DNA of 64,000 bases, taken from assembly GCF_026262505.1 (NCBI RefSeq), contig NC_067208.1:9619962-9683961 (forward strand), given 5' to 3'. Position 1 is the stretch's first letter. Every line of letters starts with the position of its first letter. The notes beneath the pieces were generated by a model. That model was not told where the DNA came from. It was given only the letters and a program-made list of their open reading frames with translations, and did no database searches. This stretch comes from Trichomonas vaginalis G3. Taxonomy: Eukaryota > Parabasalia > Trichomonadida > Trichomonadidae. Positions 22,364 through 29,492 of this stretch are shown one piece after another. The position numbers and the translations under genes are program-made.

Positions 22364-22783
22364 ATGACAAAATTCATCTCAGTAAACAAGTACATGTCAG
22401 GACTTAAAGAAGAACTAGACCCATTCATATATTTGAATGTTTACTTCTACCATTTTGAAAAGTCTTCATTCAGCAAAGTTTGGAACATCGAACCAGTTAA
22501 GTTTGCTATTGTGACTAAAAATGGTGCGAAATTTGAAGACTTAGACATAGAAGGTTTGTTAGCAGTCAAAGAAAATTTTGACAGAAGGTTTTCAAACCTT
22601 AAAGAAGGCAAAGCATACAAACTTGTTATACCTTATGAACCAAAGAAAGCAGACGACTATGAATATTATGAGTCTAAGATAGTTGAAGTTCAAGGTAAAT
22701 TGGGTAAAAAGATTTTAGAGTCTAAACCAGTGTTTGCTCCTAAAGAGGAAGAGAACATTGACATTGACCCAGAAATGTTCTAA
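22364..22783 (+). CDS. Possible ssDNA-binding protein (acidic-tail small protein)
   Basis: 139 aa, looks whole. The body is beta-rich with basic/aromatic stretches (YLNVYFYHFEK, VKFAIVTKNGAKF, KAYKLVIPYEPKKADD), and the C-terminus is acidic ending in Phe (EEENIDIDPEMF). An acidic tail with a terminal aromatic is the hallmark of many bacterial and phage SSBs (E. coli SSB, T7 gp2.5). With the helicase immediately upstream, an SSB role is an attractive inference. I cannot show an OB fold from sequence alone. Conserved at 48610-49029. Confidence 0.5.
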   Translation: MTKFISVNKYMSGLKEELDPFIYLNVYFYHFEKSSFSKVWNIEPVKFAIVTKNGAKFEDLDIEGLLAVKENFDRRFSNLKEGKAYKLVIPYEPKKADDYEYYESKIVEVQGKLGKKILESKPVFAPKEEENIDIDPEMF

Positions 22784-22799
22784 AAATAAAATTTTATTT

Positions 22800-23255
22800 T
22801 TACATGTCAAATTTCTTTTTCTCTGGCTCTGGCTCTGGCTCTTTCTTCTCTTCTTCTACTTTCTTTTCTTTCTTCTCTCTCTTCTTCTTCTTCTCTGGTG
22901 GAGTTATGTCAAACTTCTCAGAACCATATTTTTGTAAAAGGTCTTTGTCCTTTAATAGCTCTTCTATTCTGTTTTCTATTTCATCTTCAAGAACAGCGCA
23001 TGTGTCTTCTTTGCATTCTAAGAACTTTTGTTGGACTTCATCTTTCCAATCGGCGTCATCTCTGTCAACAAGTCTGTCATTGACAAACTTAAAGACTTCT
23101 CTGCTTAATGTTTTATGGTTCTTGTCATATTCCCAGAAACAGAACTTTAGAACAAATTCACCTTTCTTGTTTACACTATGTAAGATTTTATGGTCTACAG
23201 ATGTTTTGCTGTCGAAAAGCTTGTCTCGAATATAGATAGCGAAATCGCTAGACAT
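22800..23255 (-). CDS. Lys/Glu-rich tailed protein, antisense
   Basis: 151 aa, looks whole. The N-terminal ~110 residues look globular (MSSDFAIYIRDKLF, GEFVLKFCFWEYDKNHKT). The C-terminal ~40 residues are a charged KKREKKEKKVEEEKKEPEPE tail. It ends 17 bp from the upstream gene (tail to tail) and starts 36 bp from the divergent ATPase ATG at 23292, so the two probably share a short AT-rich promoter (CTAAAAGATAAAATTTTTAA). Function unknown. The Ser/Phe-rich + frame across it is a shadow. Confidence 0.6.
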   Translation of the reverse strand: MSSDFAIYIRDKLFDSKTSVDHKILHSVNKKGEFVLKFCFWEYDKNHKTLSREVFKFVNDRLVDRDDADWKDEVQQKFLECKEDTCAVLEDEIENRIEELLKDKDLLQKYGSEKFDITPPEKKKKREKKEKKVEEEKKEPEPEPEKKKFDM

Positions 23256-23291
23256 TTCCTAAAAGATAAAATTTTTAATTTTTCTAAAAAT

Positions 23292-24167
23292 ATGTTAGAA
23301 AAAAAGTTTGCTGACATTGACAAGAAATTTGAGAATGTTTTAAATAAGAACAAGAGGAAGTTGGAAAATGCTCAGATAAAACCCATACATGACAAGTTCC
23401 TATTTGCTCAGAATGGTATAACAGGTCTAATCGCACCACCTGGGTCGGGTAAGACTTTCACTTATCTTAAAATGGCTGCACAACAACAAGAACTAGATGA
23501 GAAGAACCCATTCTATGAGTTAGTAGTCATTTGTAGTACTTCTGGTCAATTTGACCAAACCGTCAATTCGTTCAAAGATATTATAAAGAAGTCTAAGTTA
23601 GTATGTATAAAGGATACTGAGTTGTTAGATTGGATAAAGAAGTACCAAAGAAGAGTTTTGAAGTATAATGCTATAAATGAGTATATAAATTCTAAGTTTA
23701 AAGACCCAAATGAGGAAATGCAGAGAATATTAGAGAAGAAACACTTCAGAAACAAACAGAAAGAGATAGAATACATTTCGAAGAAATTGCAATCTTACGA
23801 TTGGAAGACTTACCCTCATAGATGTCTTCTTATCTTAGATGACTTTGCTTCTCATCCTTTGTTAAAGAACAGAGAACAAGACATGTGTCGAATTCTTAAG
23901 AAGCTCAGACACTTTAACATTTCAGTTGTCATTTGTGTACAGACAGCCAAGAGTTTAAGTAAGGATGTTAAAAGAATACTGACTGACATAATACTTTTCC
24001 CTGGATTGTCCGAAGACGATTTCATGGAACTTATGAAAGAGTCCATGGCAGGTAAGTTTGACAGACATGAACTATGGGAGAAGTATAAAGTCATACAAGA
24101 CCCTCATACTTCTTTCAGAATTCATATCTACGCAAACAAAGTTCAAATTGTAAAAAGTCAAGCTTGA
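23292..24167 (+). CDS. FtsK/HerA-type genome packaging ATPase
   Basis: 291 aa from ATG 23292. An in-frame ATG 102 bp upstream would overlap the divergent gene, so I prefer this start, which has the CTAAAAATATG context. Walker A IAPPGSGKT near residues 47-55, Walker B CLLILDDFA near 178-186, then VVICVQTAKSL (sensor-like Gln). This is the A32-like packaging ATPase of Polintons and related viruses, which drives DNA into capsids. Looks whole in both copies. Its last ~25 bp recur at 25698-25728, downstream of an inserted module. Confidence 0.85.
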   Translation: MLEKKFADIDKKFENVLNKNKRKLENAQIKPIHDKFLFAQNGITGLIAPPGSGKTFTYLKMAAQQQELDEKNPFYELVVICSTSGQFDQTVNSFKDIIKKSKLVCIKDTELLDWIKKYQRRVLKYNAINEYINSKFKDPNEEMQRILEKKHFRNKQKEIEYISKKLQSYDWKTYPHRCLLILDDFASHPLLKNREQDMCRILKKLRHFNISVVICVQTAKSLSKDVKRILTDIILFPGLSEDDFMELMKESMAGKFDRHELWEKYKVIQDPHTSFRIHIYANKVQIVKSQA

Positions 24168-24221
24168 AAAATAAAGAGTTTTGGCGACCCCGAAAGAAGT
24201 CAGTCTAGAGAAATTTCACTG

Positions 24222-24470
24222 TTTTTGTTGCTGAATTCAATAAAAATATATTTTAGGTGAAGAGGTGACATCTCACCTGTTTTCTCACCTGTTTTCTCAC
24301 CTGTTTTCTCACCCAAGTTATTTTTTAAATTTTGTGAAAACTCAACGGTTTGACACATGCCCTAAAAATTATTTTACTCAGAATTTTGTTGCTGAATTCA
24401 GCAAAAAATAATGTTTAGGTGAAGAGGTGACATCTCACCTGTTTTCTCACCTGTTTTCTCACCTGTTATT
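24222..24470. repeat. GGTGA/TCACC word arrays, left pair
   Basis: Two tandem units about 163 bp apart (24222-24313 and 24385-24467). Each has TTTGTTGCTGAATTCA, an AT-rich edge, then TTTAGGTGAAGAGGTGACAT, followed by inverted TCTCACCTGTTT steps of 11 bp. They lie just beyond the 3' end of the accessory gene (24471). Likely protein-binding or cassette-boundary repeats. Confidence 0.75.
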
Positions 24471-25408
24471 TTATAAGCGTTTTACATGAATTGTACGATG
24501 TATATTTGAAATCCTAAACAGTTTTGTAGCTTCTATTTCTTCTGTCAGTACATCGAATGTTTTAACGATACCGAAAGTTTCTTTATACTTCTTCTTGACG
24601 TCAGATAATAGGAAATCTTCTGCTGTTGGATAGTTTTTGTTCAGAAATGCTAACATATCCATTTTATTTTCTGCTGGTTTTTCTGCTTCTTTCTTTAAGT
24701 CTGCATAGTCGTTTCGCATACGTTCTATCTCTTTGACGGAGTAGTTATATTTCCTCATTGCTGCTTTACATTTAGAACATTGCGGATTCATTTTTGCGTT
24801 ATATTCTGAAACCTTACCTGCTAAAACAACCAAGGCGTCAATTGCTCTCTTCATCTCAAACATAGCGGGTCTTATCTGTTCATTCCATACCTTACCCCTA
24901 CTATCTTTATCTCTTATTTCCCATACACATTTTGCAACTAATGAAACAAAGTTGTCGTAGGTCTTAAATTCTTCAGATTTGTAAAGGTCAGAGATGTTCT
25001 TATATAACATGTCGCAATCTTTGTCCATAACCTTATGGTTGCAATGAAAACCAAGGAATTCATAATTTACCTTTCGTATGAACTTCTTTATTTCTACTGA
25101 GTCAGTTGGTTTCACTTCAATTTCGTCAAATTCGGGAATAGTGAGTTTTTGCTTGCTGAATTTCAGGCAATTTGGGTAAATGGTCAATAATGTCCTGCAT
25201 TCATAAAGATACTGTTCATTTGTTTCATCCTGTGCGGTACAGTCTAAATTACTGTTAACAATTCCTGGCTTTATCTTCTGGATTTTGTTTCGAAAGTATA
25301 TGAAGAAGGAATGAAGTTTTTCATCTCTACCAACATAGATGTTGGATTCATGACTAACGAGTTTGGTGCTGTAGTTGTTTGAAGTGTTGTTGTGCCGATT
25401 GTTGACAT
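24471..25408 (-). pseudogene. Accessory protein of the cassette, degraded copy
   Basis: Homologous to the 294-aa protein at 52864-53748 in Polinton-2. Shared blocks: KLTIPEFDEIEVKP, KKFIRKVNYEFLGFHCNHKV, CSKCKAAMRKYNYSVKEIER, and a C-terminal IHVKRL. A single CxxC and a mid-protein coiled segment are visible; the family is not recognised. This copy is degraded. It is bounded on both sides by inverted GGTGA arrays. Confidence 0.55.
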
Positions 25409-25484
25409 TTTTATTTTTTTATACAAAATAAAAAATAAATAAAATAAAAAATAAAACTAACTTTATTTTTTATTTCGGGAAAAA

Positions 25485-25670
25485 TTCATGAGGTGAAAAA
25501 ACAGGTGAAAAAGAGGTGAAATCTCACCTCTTCACCTAAACATTATTTTTGGTCATTTACGCTCATTACGATGAAGTTTCGACAAAACATTTACGATGAA
25601 ATCAATGAAAATTCATGAGGTGAAAAAACAGGTGAAAAAAGAGGTGAAATCTCACCTCTCACCTAAACAT
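25485..25670. repeat. GGTGA/TCACC word arrays, right pair
   Basis: Two units (25485-25552 and 25610-25680) of ATTCATGAGGTGAAAAAACA, then GAGGTGAAATCTCACCTC and an AAACATTATTTTTGG edge. They are inverted relative to the left pair, so the gene is enclosed by inverted arrays. Confidence 0.75.
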
Positions 25671-25742
25671 TATTTTTGGTGTAAATTTATGACAAAATTC
25701 AAATTGTAAAAAGTCAAGCTTGAAAAATCTAAGTGTTTAGTC

Positions 25743-25922
25743 TTAGTAAGATGGTAGCTTCTTAAAGCAAATACCATTGCTGAGTTTTATGTACGTGAAG
25801 AGAAGTACAATGAATTCAATTACGAGTACAATTGCAATGACAACTAAGGCAACTATTTTTGTCTTTTGCCAGCAAGGGTACTTCTTCTCTTCCAATGGTT
25901 CGGCAGAACTATACTCACTCAT
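25743..25922 (-). CDS. Small single-pass membrane protein
   Basis: 59 aa from the ATG at 25922 (inside the palindrome CTCATGAG). The N-terminus is acidic, then one hydrophobic helix (IVALVVIAIVLVIEFIVLLF, residues about 24-43) and a short basic tail. It diverges from the small gene at 25966. Absent from Polinton-2. The role is unknown. Confidence 0.5.
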   Translation of the reverse strand: MSEYSSAEPLEEKKYPCWQKTKIVALVVIAIVLVIEFIVLLFTYIKLSNGICFKKLPSY

Positions 25923-25965
25923 GAGAAATGCCAAAACGGTTTAATAGAAAAAGTGTTATTTTTTC

Positions 25966-26160
25966 ATGTCCGAAGACTCGAAGGTGCAACACTTCCAAAA
26001 TACCGACGAACTCAGAAGAGCAGCATGGCAGTATCTTCTTGACAACTTCTTTGAGTTCTCCAGGTACACCTTGGAAAATGCTGAAGAACTCCGACACAGA
26101 GAATTTGGAGAAATTGCACTCCAATACTACCTTGACAAACAAAGGGTAAACAAAGGGTAA
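25966..26160 (+). CDS. Small acidic helical protein
   Basis: 64 aa (MSEDSKVQHFQNTDELRRAA...). Predominantly helical and charged, ATG in TTTTTTCATG context, 43 bp from the divergent membrane protein. Not recognised. First of a run of + strand accessory genes present only in Polinton-1. Confidence 0.45.
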   Translation: MSEDSKVQHFQNTDELRRAAWQYLLDNFFEFSRYTLENAEELRHREFGEIALQYYLDKQRVNKG

Positions 26161-26200
26161 AATAAGACTAAAAACTTAACGTTTAAAAAGTGACATTTTT

Positions 26201-26401
26201 ATGAGCTCCGAGTCACCGAGAAAACTTGGTCAGATGTTAGCAGCTTACTTCCCCGAGGAGGATGGAAGCGTTACATACGTAAGGTTCAAAAACAACGAAC
26301 CTGGAATTGCGTACCAAATTCGCAATTACATGACCATGGAAGAGTACGAAAGGTTCCTACAAGAGAAACCAGCTCTAAACAACTCAGAAAAGAAAGAATA
26401 A
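26201..26401 (+). CDS. Small accessory protein, unknown
   Basis: 66 aa (MSSESPRKLGQMLAAYFPEE...). The upstream sequence has CTTAACGTTTA at about 26177, repeated before the gene at 27714, and TGACATTTTT just before the ATG. No known domain. Confidence 0.45.
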   Translation: MSSESPRKLGQMLAAYFPEEDGSVTYVRFKNNEPGIAYQIRNYMTMEEYERFLQEKPALNNSEKKE

Positions 26402-26433
26402 AAAGTTTAACTCGTAATTGTTTATTTTTTTTT

Positions 26434-27048
26434 TTACTTGTATGGGCAAGCTGCAAGAATGAAGTCGACTATCTCAGTCTTTGTTTTGACGAGCTGGACG
26501 GCTCTTGCGAGTACGTCTGTTTTGCGGTCTCCAGCTGGTGTCTGACCTTCGTAATTGCGCATGTTCTTGAGAGCTCCAACTGTAAATGATTGTAGGATGA
26601 AGAGTCTCTCAGACTGCTTGAGGTAGTCTTCACGGTCACGAACTGAATCTGTGGTACGAGTCGAATCGGTCGATTTGAGGGAAGAGACTGAAAGCCTGTC
26701 GTCTTCCATAGGGGCTGTGGCATAATCTTTGCGTAAACGGTTCAGACCTTCTTCGAACTCTTGGGCTCTCTTCGATTGGGATTGAGATTGGAATTGCTGG
26801 GGTGGAGCTTGCTGGAACATCCAAGGGTTGGGGAAGTAAGGCATAGGCTGAGGAGGAGGGTAGTTCGGGAAGCCTTGTGGTGGGTAGTAACCTTGAGGTG
26901 GAAATTGGTAGTAACCTTGAGATGGAAATTGGTAGTAATTTGGTGGAGGGACTTGCTGGAACTGAGGTTGCTGAGGAGACTGTTGTGGTTCTGCAGCTTT
27001 CGGTTCTTCTGGCTTTGGAAGGCATTCAGGAAGAGGAACGTCAGTCAT
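26434..27048 (-). CDS. Pro/Gln/Tyr-rich low-complexity protein
   Basis: 204 aa from the ATG at 27048. This start is chosen because the matching segment (including the ATG region) survives in Polinton-2 at 50437-50512, while the upstream frame runs through tandem repeats. Residues ~22-95 are prion-like tandem motifs (YYQFPSQGYYQFPPQGYYPP, PNYPPPQPMPYF). The rest is charged and helical (EFEEGLNRLRKDYATA, SERLFILQSF). Likely a disordered scaffold or condensate-type protein; role unknown. Divergent from the gene at 27311 across the repeat block. Confidence 0.55.
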   Translation of the reverse strand: MTDVPLPECLPKPEEPKAAEPQQSPQQPQFQQVPPPNYYQFPSQGYYQFPPQGYYPPQGFPNYPPPQPMPYFPNPWMFQQAPPQQFQSQSQSKRAQEFEEGLNRLRKDYATAPMEDDRLSVSSLKSTDSTRTTDSVRDREDYLKQSERLFILQSFTVGALKNMRNYEGQTPAGDRKTDVLARAVQLVKTKTEIVDFILAACPYK

Positions 27049-27310
27049 CCGTTTGTGTCCTGTCGGAAGGAAAAATTTTTCCTGTCGGAAGGAAGAACTT
27101 TTCCTGTCGGAAGGAAAAACTTTTCCTGTCGGAAGGAAAAACTTTTTCTGAAGTTCGACCAAAAAGTTCTCAATTTTCGAAAATTTGAATGGTTTACGGA
27201 CGGACAACTGGAAGAGTTCTTCCTGTCGGAAGGAAAAATTTTTCCTGTCGGAAGGAAAATTTTTTCCAGTTGTCGGGAAAATATTTTCCTGTCGGATGGA
27301 AAGACTCGGA
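27049..27310. promoter_or_regulatory. Divergent promoter made of TTTTCCTGTCGGAAGGAAAA repeats
   Basis: About seven copies of a ~22-bp, partly palindromic unit TTTTCCTGTCGGAAGGAAAA flank a unique core (about 27146-27215) holding the perfect palindrome AATTTTCGAAAATT. Polinton-2 keeps the same core with more copies (50515-50855), although both gene bodies are gone there. Probably operator-like repeats controlling both genes. Confidence 0.65.
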
Positions 27311-27670
27311 ATGCCAGAAGGATTTGACGAGGCAATTTACCTAATTGAAATTAACGAGCTTGTTAAAGACTACTTGCGCAAGGTCATGAAGCCCAAGGTC
27401 AAGTTCACCACTATTTCTGGAAGGGCTGCCTTGAATCTCGAGACTTCGACTGGAATTCCAATTCAAATACCAGAAAACACTCCTTTCGACGACATAAAGC
27501 AAGCAAAGAAAGAAGCTCTTGTTAAGTTCCTCAACAAACGTCCTTGGATAAAAATACCAAACAAGGAGAACCCCCTACCCCATATGAAATTGGCAATTCA
27601 GTCTCTCCTTCACTTCTCGGGTCAGCCGTTCTACATAACCTGTGAAGGCGACATCCAACCAGTACTGTAA
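27311..27670 (+). CDS. Accessory protein MPEGFDEA, unknown
   Basis: 119 aa. Start at ATG 27311 because CTCGGAATGCCAGAAGG is conserved in Polinton-2 (about 50853-50870), whereas the ATG 15 bp upstream is not. It contains KPKVKFTTISGRAALNLE and LLHFSGQPFYITCEG. Not recognised. The N-terminal stub alone survives in Polinton-2. Confidence 0.5.
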   Translation: MPEGFDEAIYLIEINELVKDYLRKVMKPKVKFTTISGRAALNLETSTGIPIQIPENTPFDDIKQAKKEALVKFLNKRPWIKIPNKENPLPHMKLAIQSLLHFSGQPFYITCEGDIQPVL

Positions 27671-27713
27671 ACCTTAACGTTTAGAGTAAAAACATTTTTT
27701 TTTCATTTTTTGA

Positions 27714-28298
27714 ATGAAGCAAGTTAAATTCGTCCCACACCAATCTCAATGGACCGATGAAGAGTTTCAAGCCATGGTTGAAGGCGTTGAGAACGACATA
27801 GACGGCGAAATTGAAGGAGCTCAAATCACAATTGCAACCAAAATTGCAGAGGTCAAGGAACAGATAGCTCCACTTAAAGCTACCAAAGCTACTCTTGACC
27901 TCATGGATAGTTACCGTTTAGATGTCAAGAGTGGAATAAGACAATTAAAATTAAAACTTCTAAACTACGAAGCTATACTCCAAAAGTTAGCAGAAATGAG
28001 AAGACTTTACCAGAGCTACTTACATGTAAGGGACTTACCTTCAAGCAGTCCGACCAAAGATGAATTTTCTGACATTGTCCCAATTTTGTCCGAAAGTCAG
28101 CTCAGATGTTTTGAACTGCTCCCAACATATCCAGAATATGAACGTTTGCCTGAACTCTTCCGCAATCTCAAAAAACGTTTTTTGGTTCTCATGTTCGAAA
28201 CTTTTATCGGAAGAGACAACAAACGTTCAGAAGAAGAACAAGATATTATTTTAAACTTGTTGTATGACATAACTGTCATAACAAGCTTTTTGAAGTAA
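27714..28298 (+). CDS. Coiled-coil accessory protein
   Basis: 194 aa, mostly helical: a long heptad-like section (residues ~25-110; EIEGAQITIATKIAEVKEQI) and a C-terminal helical part (LPTYPEYERLPELFRNLKKR). Leader TTTTCATTTTTTGA-ATG has an Inr-like TCATTT; CTTAACGTTTA is about 40 bp upstream. Family not recognised. Confidence 0.5.
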   Translation: MKQVKFVPHQSQWTDEEFQAMVEGVENDIDGEIEGAQITIATKIAEVKEQIAPLKATKATLDLMDSYRLDVKSGIRQLKLKLLNYEAILQKLAEMRRLYQSYLHVRDLPSSSPTKDEFSDIVPILSESQLRCFELLPTYPEYERLPELFRNLKKRFLVLMFETFIGRDNKRSEEEQDIILNLLYDITVITSFLK

Positions 28299-28330
28299 AA
28301 CCGTCATTCTCAAACCACTTCATTTTTTCG

Positions 28331-29041
28331 ATGTCCGAACAAGCACCGAAGCCGAACACAATGGCAGATGTCCTTTCAATGTTGCCAGACAAGCGCCCAG
28401 TTCAAATTCAAATTTTGAATTTGAAAGCTCATCTGACAAACACCGTTAAGACTCTCCAAAGTAGTCTTATGGAAGAGATGAAGGGACTTAAAGGTGAGTT
28501 CCTCATGAACCAAGCTTCCAATGAGAAAGTCCTGAACGATTTGACGGAAACCTTGCGCATTTACGCGAGAGAGAACCGAGACCTTGCCAGACTCATCTAC
28601 CGTTTCTTCGAAGAGATAGATGCCATCTGGAAGGTACTCGGAAAGGACAGAACATGCAACACCGTACTTCGTGAGTACCAAATTGAAGAAGGAATTGTCG
28701 AGGAAGAAGAGGAAGAAAAGAAACACGAAGAAGAAGAGGAAGAAGATGAAGAAGAGAAACACGAAGAAGAGGAAGTTTGGGCAACCCTTGTTGCCGATGA
28801 CGCTTACGAAATTTCCCAACCCTACCCATACCAAATCCGCAACAAGGAGACAGGCAAGGTTCTTACCCCAGTCCTCAACAACTTGGGACACTTGAACCTT
28901 AACCTTCGGAATCGCGGTTCAATCTCCATGGGCAAGCTTGTCGCAATTCAATGGGTTCCAAATCCAGACAAGAAGACGAGGGTCAGACACATTGACGGTG
29001 ACAAGCTCAACAACCGTAAGGAGAACCTCGAGTGGTTCTAA
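28331..29041 (+). CDS. Coiled-coil protein with C-terminal HNH (homing-endonuclease-like) domain
   Basis: 236 aa. Residues ~20-110 are helical, 120-148 form a Glu-rich linker, and 155-236 resemble the HNH_3/NUMOD4-associated module: YPYQIRNKETGKVL, LVAIQWVPNP, VRHIDGDKLNNRKENLEW. The final block carries the His-Ile-Asp-Gly-Asp, Asn and ENLEW signature of phage and giant-virus HNH nucleases. It could be a DNA-binding regulator using a reduced HNH fold, or a nuclease. Leader ACCACTTCATTTTTTCG-ATG has an Inr. Absent from Polinton-2. Confidence 0.7.
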   Translation: MSEQAPKPNTMADVLSMLPDKRPVQIQILNLKAHLTNTVKTLQSSLMEEMKGLKGEFLMNQASNEKVLNDLTETLRIYARENRDLARLIYRFFEEIDAIWKVLGKDRTCNTVLREYQIEEGIVEEEEEEKKHEEEEEEDEEEKHEEEEVWATLVADDAYEISQPYPYQIRNKETGKVLTPVLNNLGHLNLNLRNRGSISMGKLVAIQWVPNPDKKTRVRHIDGDKLNNRKENLEWF

Positions 29042-29107
29042 GAGTAAAAAAATTTTATTTTAGGGGGAAACCCCAAGTAAATTTAGGTGTTTATTTAGAT
29101 AAGTAGC

Positions 29108-29353
29108 TTAAATTACGGATAATTTGGATAAGTAGTTCCTGACCTCTGAATTGACTCTTTCGTCATCCCAGTTGCGTAGGAGGTCGTCCCAGAGGAGTTG
29201 GTAGAATTGCCAATCCAAGGACGATTTGTCCTCCCAGGCATTGAGGATGTACTGCTCGTAGAGTCTCATGACCTCTGCCTTGCACCAGACACCCTCTCCC
29301 TTGGAACGTAAGGCTTCTTCGAAGTGCTCGAATGCGATTGGCTGCTTGACCAT
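29108..29353 (-). CDS. Small acidic Trp-rich protein
   Basis: 81 aa from the ATG at 29353; a GTG further out is not used as a start in this lineage as far as known. Trp/Asp-rich (SSLDWQFYQLLWDDLLRNWD). Convergent with the HNH gene, which ends 66 bp away. No counterpart in Polinton-2 and no family recognised. Confidence 0.4.
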   Translation of the reverse strand: MVKQPIAFEHFEEALRSKGEGVWCKAEVMRLYEQYILNAWEDKSSLDWQFYQLLWDDLLRNWDDERVNSEVRNYLSKLSVI

Positions 29354-29492
29354 CTGAAATGACACTTTTTGTCCGTTTGGTCAATGTTTGTGTCTCGTGC
29401 CATAGTCGACGAAAATACAGACAAACAGGTTATATATGAGTTTGAGACCAAGAATTCCCCACATTTAAATTCAAATTCGAATAAAAATTTTT

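Larger units (their letters stand above)
24142..25728. repeat. 31-bp direct repeats bracketing an accessory module
   Basis: TTCAAATTGTAAAAAGTCAA and the following GCTTGAAAAAT occur at 24142-24172 (end of the ATPase gene) and again at 25698-25728. Polinton-2 has a single copy at 50391 that runs straight into the sequence that follows the second copy here (AAGTGTTT.AGTCTTAG). So about 1.55 kb was inserted in Polinton-1, or looped out of Polinton-2. Confidence 0.8.

Noticed and set aside
22804-23235. Ser/Phe-rich + strand frame
   Set aside because: Reverse shadow of the Lys/Glu-rich gene; the antisense of KKREKK-type codons gives Ser/Phe strings.
24471-25187. ATG-like start inside the cassette gene taken as a complete shorter protein
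   Set aside because: Comparison with the whole 294-aa relative shows this is only part of a degraded copy.
27058-27300. CRISPR-like regular repeats
   Set aside because: Units are directly adjacent with no unique spacers, are partly palindromic and sit in a eukaryotic element promoter.
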